Below, in pieces: positions 8,325-15,097 of a stretch of DNA of 38,010 bases; positions within the stretch are counted from its first letter, which is position 1; each line of letters starts with the position of its first letter. The translations under genes and the position numbers were made by a program. Under the pieces are notes generated by a model that did no database searches, was not told where the DNA came from, and worked only from the letters and a program-made list of their open reading frames with translations. The DNA comes from an uncultured Granulicella sp. GTDB lineage: Bacteria > Acidobacteriota > Terriglobia > Terriglobales > Acidobacteriaceae. The stretch lies in the NCBI GenBank assembly GCA_937873145.1, contig CALMVK010000257.1, positions 5,086 to 43,095 of the forward strand, given 5' to 3'.

Positions 8325-8680
8325 TGGTGGAGGCGGTGGGAGTCGAACCCACGTCCGAAACTACCTTCAACAGAGAGCTTTCATGCTTTTCCCGATTCAT
8401 CTTTGTCTCGTCAGTGAGCCTTAGAACGGGCGAAGACGGAACACCGACCAGCCTGATTGATCTCGTCCTCAGCCCGCTCAGACGGAGCAGGGAAGACCAG
8501 CCTACTGTGCGACGATCGGTACCGGCCCGTAGGCGAAGCTGGAGCGATCGGCTACTTAACTAATTAAGCAGCAAGCGCGAATTGAGGTTCGGCACTTATA
8601 GTTTTGGGCGCGATTACGGGTGTACCCACCCCGGCATGCCTCTCTGCCGCAAGCAATCCCGTCGAAGCCGTGACGCCCCC
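8325..8680 (-). ncRNA. ssrA: Transfer-messenger RNA (tmRNA, ssrA)
   Basis: A 356-base tmRNA that rescues stalled ribosomes and tags their products for degradation with SmpB. The minus-strand 5' end GGGGGCG pairs with CGCCTCC at the 3' end (one G-U), followed by the discriminator A and an encoded CCA at 8327-8325. The T-arm GTGGGTTCGACTCCCAC precedes it, and the 5' half carries GGCTTCGACGGGAT. The reading frame begins at GCC (8593) and encodes AEPQFALAA followed by TAA, with the usual ALAA end. A minus-strand TATACT at 8735-8730 is a possible -10 element. A palindrome TCACTTATAAGTGA at 8303-8316 lies just past the 3' end. 8154-8302 shows nothing else. Confidence 0.97.
8564..8593 (-). other. 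tmRNA proteolysis-tag reading frame (AEPQFALAA)
   Basis: Within ssrA, nine codons GCC GAA CCT CAA TTC GCG CTT and GCT GCT are followed by TAA. The peptide ends in ALAA, the ClpXP-recognised tail known from other bacteria. The exact resume codon (GCC at 8593) is inferred from spacing to the upstream AUAAGU, so the N-terminal residue is the uncertain part. Confidence 0.85.
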
Positions 8681-8777
8681 ATCTGGAGCTGGCTAAAACA
8701 TTGCATTGGGCACTCAAAGAACTAACCTAAGTATACCGCTGAGCGACTGTTTTCGGACGCCTTCCCATTGTCCGTTG

Positions 8778-9218
8778 TTACAGGGTCGCCGTCTGCAGGT
8801 CTACGCTCATCCATTCACCGTGCTCGATGCCGGCCCGGATCTGTGCCGGAGTTTTGCCCTTCTTCGTCTGCTGGTAGCTGTACACCGCCTCCTTCATACA
8901 GGTAGAGCACTGTGCGCCATGGGTTCCTTCAAAGCAGGAGTGCAGGCTGTTGTGGCCCATCTCCCGGTCGCAACGGCAGTAGCATGGTTGCTGGTGAAGC
9001 ACCTCCGGAATGCGCGCGGCCATCTTGTACGCGGTAACCTGGTAGCTATGCGCAAAGTACGGACCGGTCAGTTGGTCCCCCTTCAGGATCGGCGGCAGCG
9101 GACGGGTAGGCCGTTCAGCGTTGTAGGCTGGCAGATCGTCCGCAGGGTTGGAGTATTGCGCCGACGCAGCCAAAGCCACCAATCCAAGTACCGCACATCC
9201 GAGCAGCTTCTTTCTCAT
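8778..9218 (-). CDS. Secreted PCYCGC-type cysteine-rich protein
   Basis: A 146-residue exported protein with a signal peptide (RKKLLGCAVLGLVALAASA, residues 2-20). The core PCYCRC at 78-83, the following MGHNSLHSCF and a C-x-x-C pair at 104/107 match the PCYCGC-motif family, whose Cys/His cluster probably binds metal; its function is not established. The end IRAGIEHGEW is also typical. The true start is the ATG at 9218; an upstream in-frame extension to 9353 would place the signal peptide internally. Its start overlaps the stop of the preceding membrane protein gene in an ATGA arrangement, so translation is probably coupled. The pairing suggests action at the outer face of the membrane (inference). 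Confidence 0.85.
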   Translation of the reverse strand: MRKKLLGCAVLGLVALAASAQYSNPADDLPAYNAERPTRPLPPILKGDQLTGPYFAHSYQVTAYKMAARIPEVLHQQPCYCRCDREMGHNSLHSCFEGTHGAQCSTCMKEAVYSYQQTKKGKTPAQIRAGIEHGEWMSVDLQTATL

Positions 9219-10804
9219 GGGCTTATCATACCGCTGCCGCAAGTAGACAGGACGCGTAATTCGCGGGTCTCGGCATGACCCACCGGGGTAAATACGCCCC
9301 CTAGTTCGTCCCACATACTCTCCGCAGATGAATGCACGGGAACCAGCTTGCATCCGGCTACTGCCAAGTCATGCGCGAGCCAGCCGTCCGGCCGGGCGAT
9401 GACCAGATCGGAGGGCTGCAGCGTGCGCAGGGCGGAGATGGAGACAACCGGAAAATGAAAAACTTCCTGTCCGCCGGCCCAAAGGTTTTCTTCGCCGGAG
9501 TCGTCAGCTTCATAGCGGTGAATGGCCGGGAAGTCGATCGGAAACACAATGCGTTGCTGGACCCCTTTGGCGGAGTAATGGAACAAAGGAAGGGCAAACG
9601 CCGAGTCGGCGACCAGGATGCGGCCGTTCGTGTGATGTTGAATATCGTCGCGAAGCAGCAGAAAGGCATGGCGCTGGTCGAGTAAAAGCCACGTGCATAC
9701 AGCCTCCCGGGCTGTGACCCAGGCGAGAAGGAAGAGGAGGATGAGAGGACCGGCTCCCGTCACTTTGCCGAAGACGCGCTGCGCGAGCACACCCGCAGCC
9801 AGACCGACGCCACAGCAGACAGGGAGGATGCAACGCGGTGAAATCATGGCTGAGCCGGCCTTTGAAACACCGTAGCCGAGCACAGGATAAATCAGCAAAA
9901 CGCCTACCGCGATGAACTCCGGACGCGGTACGACAAAGCATAGGCGACGCTTGTGCAGCGCGTACCCGAGCAGAAGCAGAACCGGCCAGAAGACGGCCTC
10001 AACCAACTCAAGGTAGCTGGATGCCACCATTCTGACGCTTGGCGGATTCCAGGCATGAGGGCCAAACTCCAATAAATTGTGCCGGATCAGGGGAAGATAC
10101 CAGAGCAGAGGAAGCAGCCCGAGCAGAAGGGCAAACCAGACCTCAAGGCGAAACTTCTTCAATCGTCGGCTGCGGGCTAACTCGCCTACGGCAATTGGAA
10201 AGATGGCGAGAACACCATAGTAGTTGGAGGAAACTGCGCCTCCGAGCGCGGCCGCGAGTGCTGCAGAGAGCAGGATGCTGTGTCGTACGAAGGTGTTGGG
10301 TAGCCACATCCAGAGAGTCAGCGCGGCTATCGTAAAGGCTAGCAGCGGAGCGTAGGAGCGAGCGTCGTAGGCATAGTCAAACCCGCGCGTTGCTATGAAA
10401 ACCAGGACTCCCGCAGCTGCAAAAGTAGGTCGCACCCAGCGCCGCAGCATCGCCCAAAGAAAAACGAGCGTAAGACAAACGCACACCATCGCGGGAAAAC
10501 GTATCGCCACTGCACCCGAGCCCAAGGCATGTACCGACCCCTGCACCATGAAGGGAAGTAGAGGCGGATTTGGATCTGCACCGGCTGTGAGCGCTTGCCA
10601 AATGCCGGTCATCCCGGGCTGCAGGGCGACCGAGAAGGTAATGAGTTCATCGGCCCAGAGTAGTTTTAGGCGGGCTTGAATGAGCACAAGCACCCAGTAG
10701 TACGCAAGCAGGGTGATTAAGAGGTATCTGGGATTACGATCGATCCAAAGTTCTGTTTGGACACGACTACGCCAAAGATTTCCAAGGTATGGGGAGTACG
10801 TCAT
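9215..10804 (-). CDS. Multi-pass GT-C-like glycosyltransferase (ArnT/PMT superfamily)
   Basis: A 529-residue polytopic membrane protein. After a first helix (YLLITLLAYYWVLVLIQA), residues 49-55 read LWADELI, an acidic pair in the first periplasmic loop as in GT-C enzymes that use polyprenyl-phosphate sugars. Later YDARSYAPLLAF is characteristic of this group, followed by many hydrophobic segments (SILLSAALAAALGGAV, WFALLLGLLPLLWYLPL, LILLFLLAWVTA). The C-terminal third is a soluble, presumably periplasmic, domain. The acceptor is unknown: a lipid, glycan or protein. The start at 10804 was chosen because the longer form overlaps a terminator hairpin. It is preceded by a 309-base structured leader and followed directly by the PCYCGC gene. 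Confidence 0.75.
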   Translation of the reverse strand: MTYSPYLGNLWRSRVQTELWIDRNPRYLLITLLAYYWVLVLIQARLKLLWADELITFSVALQPGMTGIWQALTAGADPNPPLLPFMVQGSVHALGSGAVAIRFPAMVCVCLTLVFLWAMLRRWVRPTFAAAGVLVFIATRGFDYAYDARSYAPLLAFTIAALTLWMWLPNTFVRHSILLSAALAAALGGAVSSNYYGVLAIFPIAVGELARSRRLKKFRLEVWFALLLGLLPLLWYLPLIRHNLLEFGPHAWNPPSVRMVASSYLELVEAVFWPVLLLLGYALHKRRLCFVVPRPEFIAVGVLLIYPVLGYGVSKAGSAMISPRCILPVCCGVGLAAGVLAQRVFGKVTGAGPLILLFLLAWVTAREAVCTWLLLDQRHAFLLLRDDIQHHTNGRILVADSAFALPLFHYSAKGVQQRIVFPIDFPAIHRYEADDSGEENLWAGGQEVFHFPVVSISALRTLQPSDLVIARPDGWLAHDLAVAGCKLVPVHSSAESMWDELGGVFTPVGHAETRELRVLSTCGSGMISP

Positions 10805-10829
10805 CCTGGCTCCGAACCGGCATACGGGC

Positions 10830-10863
10830 AAAAAAAGCGGCATGAACGTTTCAGCTCATGCCG
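10830..10863 (-). terminator. Intrinsic terminator or attenuator upstream of the GT-C-like gene
   Basis: On the minus strand, arms CGGCATGA and TCATGCCG with a 10-base loop are followed by C and seven T. It lies 26 bases before the ATG at 10804. It could end a transcript coming from the HD-GYP gene, or attenuate the membrane protein operon. Confidence 0.75.
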
Positions 10864-11113
10864 GGAGGCCAGTGACGCAACTTGATTCGGCGGTCAGCAA
10901 CCGAAAACCGGTGGGGAACTCTCACCCTGATCACAAACATATCACCGCTACGCCACAAAATCTACCCTCTTTCATATTTTCTTTTAGAACATCTCCCGGT
11001 TTCTGGAGCAAGCGACAAATCATGCTGGGAGCCTCGGCCAAAAGCAATCGTCTTTGGCGTATGCAGGTCAGGGATGAGTACGATCCCGAAGGGAAGATTG
11101 CAGACGTAAAACG
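10864..11113 (-). other. Non-coding leader with structured elements, candidate regulatory RNA
   Basis: This 250-base stretch between the HD-GYP stop codon and the terminator has no convincing gene. On the minus strand it contains a hairpin GGTG...CACC (around 10911-10927), another CGGT...ACCG (around 10891-10903), and then the terminator at 10863-10830. The order of stems followed by a terminator and a start codon resembles an attenuator or riboswitch. No known family matched well enough to name. Confidence 0.35.
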
Positions 11114-12217
11114 TTATGCAACCAGCGTAGGCCGGCACAGGAGGGTGGAAACTTCCGTAACCGGCATGCTATGTACCTTATCTCGCAGTTCACTCCACGT
11201 CTCATGGGGCATATGCAAAAAGACGTCGACGATCGTTGGATCGAACTGCCGTCCCGAGCAAATCTCGATCTCGGCGATGGCTTCTGCGAAGCTTCGTCCA
11301 GCACGGTAAGGACGGTCTGATGTGATCGCATCGAGGGTGTCAGCGATGGCAAAGATACGCGCGCCCAAAGGGATCTCCTTGCCGCTGAGGCCGCGAGGAT
11401 ACCCGGAGCCGTCAAAGCTCTCCTGGTGTGAGTAGACGATCTCACTCGCCTCGCGCAGAAAAGGAATTTTACGGACCATCTCATATCCGCGTTCGCAGTG
11501 TCGGCGCATGAGCTCGGTCTCCTTTGCGTCCAGTTTGCCGGGCTTGAGCAGGATGCTGTCGGGAATCGCAATTTTGCCAAGATCATGCAGGAAGGCGCCA
11601 CGAGCAATGATCCGCAGCTCTTCGGTTCCGAGGCCCATCTCCTGTGCGAGGGCGATGGTGTAGGCGGTCACGCGCTTCGAGTGTCCTTCGGTCTCTGCAT
11701 CGCGCAGATCCAGAGCGTCCCCCATGGCTTCAAGTGTGGTGTCGTAGCTGCGCTCCAAGTCCTGCATCGTGATCCGGAGCCGCTCTGTACGGGCGGCGGC
11801 AATCTCCTCCAGATTCTGCCAATATTGAGCCCTCTGCCGCTCCAGCCGACCATGTTCGAGAGCGCGGTCGACCACGCCCAATAACTGTGTTCGATCAAAT
11901 GGCTTGAGCAGATAGTCGACGGCTCCTCTTCTGAACGCGCTGGTAGCGGCCTGAACGTCATGGACTGCCGTACAAAGGACAACCGGCAGCCCGGGATGGT
12001 CCTCTCCCAGGCGATCGAGCAGCATCAGTCCATCCACTTCGGGCATCATTACGTCTGACAGCACGAGTGAATAGCCTGGGTTTTGGCTAAGCAGCTGCAG
12101 CGCTTCTTCCGCTCCTGCCGCGGCAAATGGAGAGTAGCCGTGCCGATCCAGCACGGCCATCACAATCTCTCGCACCGCGGGTTCATCGTCTACTACAAGG
12201 ATCTGTTCGTCGGCCAT
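11114..12217 (-). CDS. Response regulator with HD-GYP domain (probable c-di-GMP phosphodiesterase)
   Basis: A 367-residue two-domain protein. Residues 5-120 are a receiver: acidic pair Asp10/Asp11, phospho-acceptor Asp55 in LSDVMMPE, Thr83 and Lys105 in LLKPF. A helical, probably coiled-coil linker (121-158) joins it to an HD-GYP domain (about 160-350) with His179, His211-Asp212, Lys215, His240 and HQESFDGSGYP at 264-274. HD-GYP enzymes hydrolyse cyclic di-GMP. The first position of the usual HHE is kept and the second is Gln, a variant I know from other members. The partner kinase is not in the window. It may be co-transcribed with the downstream membrane protein if the terminator at 10830 is read through. 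Confidence 0.9.
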   Translation of the reverse strand: MADEQILVVDDEPAVREIVMAVLDRHGYSPFAAAGAEEALQLLSQNPGYSLVLSDVMMPEVDGLMLLDRLGEDHPGLPVVLCTAVHDVQAATSAFRRGAVDYLLKPFDRTQLLGVVDRALEHGRLERQRAQYWQNLEEIAAARTERLRITMQDLERSYDTTLEAMGDALDLRDAETEGHSKRVTAYTIALAQEMGLGTEELRIIARGAFLHDLGKIAIPDSILLKPGKLDAKETELMRRHCERGYEMVRKIPFLREASEIVYSHQESFDGSGYPRGLSGKEIPLGARIFAIADTLDAITSDRPYRAGRSFAEAIAEIEICSGRQFDPTIVDVFLHMPHETWSELRDKVHSMPVTEVSTLLCRPTLVA

Positions 12218-12291
12218 CCGTGGTTCCTTTTGCGCAACAGCGCCGTCACAAAGTTCTTATCGGCACAATCCAGAAAATCTTTAGTGTTTTT

Positions 12292-13710
12292 TTAAATCCC
12301 TTCGCGTTTTGCCTTGCGTCGGGCGGCCCAGCCTTCCTTGGCCACCTGTCGTGCTCGTCCCAGCGCCAGCGCTCCGGGGGCAACATCTTCGGTGATACTC
12401 GATCCTGCAGCGACGTAGGCCCCGGCACCGATCCTGATCGGAGCGACTAAAGTGCTGTCCGAACCGATGAATGCTCCATCGCCAATCGTGGTGAGGTGCT
12501 TCAAAACACCGTCGTAGTTGCATGTGATGGCGCCGGCACCAATGTTCACGCCGGCGCCAATCTCGGCATCTCCCAGGTAGTTGAGGTGATTGGCCTTCGA
12601 TCCTTTGCCGAGCCGCAACTTCTTTGTTTCGACGAAGTTGCCGACGTGCGCGCCTTCGCCGATGTAACTCTCCGGACGCAGATGCGCATACGGTCCCAAC
12701 ACCGCACCGTCGGCGATCTCCGCGCCTTCGAGCACGCAACCGTTGCGTACCAGTACTCCGCTGCCAAGAGTCGAGTTCTGAATCACGGAGTGGGACCGGA
12801 TGCGGCAGTCGCTGCCGATGTGAGTTGCGCCGAGCAGCTGAACGTAAGGCTCGAGGATGGTGTCCGCGCCGACGGTTACCTCGGCATCGATAACACAGGT
12901 GTCGGGCCGGAAGATGGTTACTCCTTGCGCCATGAGTGAGCGGGCTGCCGCGGCCCGCATGGCCTGGTCGAGATGCATCATCTCGGCGATAGTGTTGGCT
13001 CCCAGCACCTCATCCACGTGTTCGGCCCTTACCGCCACGACTCGTTCTCCGTCTTCCACCAGCATTGCCGCAATGTCGGTGAGATAGTACTCCCCGTGCG
13101 CATTCTCCGTCGATAGAAGATCAAGCCGGGCGAACAGAGCCTCGGTCTGGAAACAATAGATACCGGAGTTGATCTCTGGCGCGCTCCACTGGTCCGGGCG
13201 AAGGGACTTCTGCTCGACGATCCCCGTGACCTCCACTCCTTCCGGCGTCCGGCGCAGCACGCGCCCGTAGCCGGTCGGATCGGGAGGAACGGCGGTCAAA
13301 ATTGTCATCGCTGCCTGCTCGCCAAGATGTGCCTCGCAGACCCTGCGAATTGTCTCCGGAAGAATCAGCGGAACATCCCCGCTCAGCACCAGCAGGTTCC
13401 TGGGCACAGGCTCGCCTTGCCGGGTAAACCACGCCTTTACCATCTGCAATGCATGACCGGTGCCGCGCTGCTCCGGTTGCGCGATGAAGCGTACGCCAGT
13501 GTGGGCGACTGCGGCTGTGACCTGTTCCGCCTGATGGCCCACAATGCAATAGATCTGTTCCGGCGGGACGACTGTCTTGGCGGCGGCGATGACGTGCAGC
13601 AGCAACGCCCGGCCGCCGATCTCATGGAGCACCTTGGGCCGCTTCGACTTGAGCCGCGTTCCTTTGCCAGCGGCCATAATGGCAATTGCAAAATCCTGCA
13701 GAAGTTCCAT
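12292..13710 (-). CDS. glmU: Bifunctional GlmU: GlcN-1-P acetyltransferase / UDP-GlcNAc pyrophosphorylase
   Basis: A 472-residue cytosolic enzyme making UDP-N-acetylglucosamine, the precursor of peptidoglycan and lipid A. The N-terminal uridylyltransferase domain carries MAAGKGTRLKSKRPKVLH, then EQRGTGHALQMV, LVLSGDVPLI and EINSGIYCF. The C-terminal left-handed beta-helix domain shows hexapeptide repeats (IGSDCRIRSHSVIQNSTLGS, LGPYAHLRPESYIGEGAHVG) and the acetyltransferase motif KANHLNYLGDAEIG with the catalytic His. The length is as expected for the family. It stands with its own spacing on the minus strand, downstream in orientation of the divergent Uma2 gene; no operon partner is evident. 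Confidence 0.97.
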   Translation of the reverse strand: MELLQDFAIAIMAAGKGTRLKSKRPKVLHEIGGRALLLHVIAAAKTVVPPEQIYCIVGHQAEQVTAAVAHTGVRFIAQPEQRGTGHALQMVKAWFTRQGEPVPRNLLVLSGDVPLILPETIRRVCEAHLGEQAAMTILTAVPPDPTGYGRVLRRTPEGVEVTGIVEQKSLRPDQWSAPEINSGIYCFQTEALFARLDLLSTENAHGEYYLTDIAAMLVEDGERVVAVRAEHVDEVLGANTIAEMMHLDQAMRAAAARSLMAQGVTIFRPDTCVIDAEVTVGADTILEPYVQLLGATHIGSDCRIRSHSVIQNSTLGSGVLVRNGCVLEGAEIADGAVLGPYAHLRPESYIGEGAHVGNFVETKKLRLGKGSKANHLNYLGDAEIGAGVNIGAGAITCNYDGVLKHLTTIGDGAFIGSDSTLVAPIRIGAGAYVAAGSSITEDVAPGALALGRARQVAKEGWAARRKAKREGI

Positions 13711-13746
13711 ACCCGATCATCGTCTCACGCCAAAGGGATAGGTTCT

Positions 13747-14304
13747 ATGACTCGAAGGGAGCATAATGCGGCAAAGGGGTTACCTTTGGCTACCAAGACA
13801 CTTATCCCGCTCAGCGATTACCTGGGCCATAGCTTCCGGCCCGACTGCGACTATATCGACGGCGAACTGCAGGAGAGAAACCTGGGTGAACTGGACCATA
13901 GCGACCTACAGACACGGCTGATCGAGCTTCTGCTCAGGGCTGGGAACAAGACTCACATCCGCGCCAACTCCGAGCTCCGCATGCAGGTAAAGCCCACGCG
14001 TTTCCGCATCCCGGACGTTTGCGTTCTGCGCCGAGACGCGCCTCGCGAGCAGATCGTACGCACGCCGCCGATCCTATGTATCGAAGTGCTCTCTCCAGAC
14101 GATACGGTCAAGAAGACGCGCGAGCAAGTGCGGGACTTCCTGGAGATGGGCGTCCGCGAAGTATGGATTCTGGATCCAGCCACGCACACCGCTACCCTCT
14201 GTTCAGGCTCAATAGCTACCGAGCAGACCGGGGGTGTTCTGCGTATCCCCGATCTGCCGATTGAGTTTTCACTGGCTGAGATCTTCAGCGTGCTCGACGA
14301 ATAG
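13747..14304 (+). CDS. Uma2-family (DUF820) putative endonuclease
   Basis: A 185-residue protein of the Uma2 family, which has a PD-(D/E)xK nuclease fold. Motifs: DCDYIDGELQERNLG near the N-terminus, the metal-binding PDVCVL, and ILCIEVLSPDDTVKKTREQVRDFLEMGVREVWILDP. The family is widespread in Cyanobacteria and Acidobacteria, often in many copies, and its biological role is not settled. The ATG at 13747 is used. A TTG at 13786, six bases after AAAGGGG, is a credible alternative giving a protein that starts just before ATKTLIPL. The gene is divergent from glmU with a 36-base gap. Confidence 0.88.
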   Translation: MTRREHNAAKGLPLATKTLIPLSDYLGHSFRPDCDYIDGELQERNLGELDHSDLQTRLIELLLRAGNKTHIRANSELRMQVKPTRFRIPDVCVLRRDAPREQIVRTPPILCIEVLSPDDTVKKTREQVRDFLEMGVREVWILDPATHTATLCSGSIATEQTGGVLRIPDLPIEFSLAEIFSVLDE

Positions 14305-14327
14305 CAAAATGGTTGGAGCTTGCATTG

Positions 14328-14978
14328 TCAGCGCTTTCGGCGCACCCGTTCTACCAGCGAAGCCGCGAGCCCGACGATTCCGTACGCAAACTGCACCAGT
14401 ACACCCTCCGCTTTGCCTTCGAGCTTAGGCAGAACGGTGCCGAGAAACATGGCCTGGGTCCACTGGTTCCGCGCCGCGCCGGGGCCATGACGAAAACACT
14501 GCGCCGCTGCCTGTTTCCAGTTGCCCGCCTCCGCCGCTTGAATCAGCTTCGGGAAATTCTTGAGCAAGCCTTCCGGACCCAGGTTGTAGGCCATGTCGAG
14601 CAGCGCCATCTTGGCTTGATCGGGAAAGCCGTCGTATCCCGCGATTTGGGCACGCAACTGCGTTTCAAAACGCAGCACGACGCGCTGCAGCAAGGAATCG
14701 ATCTCGCCCTGCGCGAGTTCCATCCCGCCTTCCTTCTGGTAAAAGTGGGCCGCCCTGCCCATAGGCAGTGTTTGGACGCGGGCGAACTCAGCTGCGATCT
14801 CGGTCTCACTGGCCGGCTGTTTGCCCACGGCAAACGGAAGTGCAACGGCCGCTACAGCATTTGGCAGCATGACGCCGACCCCGACCGTTACTCTGCCGAC
14901 CGTATCCCGGTACATCCACGGGATCGACCCTTCAAACGACTCCAGCTTTGCCAGCAACTGCTCGATATAGCTCTGCAT
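14328..14978 (-). CDS. GH24-type lysozyme-like protein with hydrophobic C-terminal tail
   Basis: A 216-residue protein with the phage-lysozyme catalytic triad in exact T4-type spacing: Glu16, eight residues, Asp25, five residues, Thr31 (FEGSIPWMYRDTVGRVTVGVG region). MALLDMAYNLGP in the middle and WTQAMFLG near the end are also lysozyme-like. It would cleave the glycan strand of peptidoglycan. No signal peptide is visible. A hydrophobic stretch (VLVQFAYGIVGLAASLV) followed by ERVRRKR ends the protein and may be a tail anchor. No phage genes surround it. I use the ATG at 14978; a TTG at 14987 is possible. Toxin delivery, lysis or cell-wall remodelling are all open. Confidence 0.75.
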   Translation of the reverse strand: MQSYIEQLLAKLESFEGSIPWMYRDTVGRVTVGVGVMLPNAVAAVALPFAVGKQPASETEIAAEFARVQTLPMGRAAHFYQKEGGMELAQGEIDSLLQRVVLRFETQLRAQIAGYDGFPDQAKMALLDMAYNLGPEGLLKNFPKLIQAAEAGNWKQAAAQCFRHGPGAARNQWTQAMFLGTVLPKLEGKAEGVLVQFAYGIVGLAASLVERVRRKR

Positions 14979-15097
14979 GTGCAACAAAGCCTATCACCGG
15001 AGATGGGCGTGAGTGTAGACCTGCACCGAGTTGAGTTGCTTGTTTTCTGCTTCGTAAATCGATCGGCACACCGTGCGTCACACCTACACCTTCCAGG

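Noticed and set aside
8264-8563. Plus-strand open frame of 99 codons
   Set aside because: It lies over the tmRNA gene, whose acceptor stem, T-arm and tag explain the sequence.
10861-10935. Resemblance to a SAM-I/IV-type riboswitch on the plus strand (CAGCAACCG...GGTGGGG) and to an FMN-type element on the minus strand
   Set aside because: Only short pieces match, required helices are missing, and no suitable gene follows on the plus strand. Kept only as an unnamed structured leader.
14328-14978. Prophage or phage remnant suggested by the lysozyme-like gene
   Set aside because: No integrase, structural, holin or attachment-site sequence was seen nearby; neighbours are ordinary chromosomal genes.
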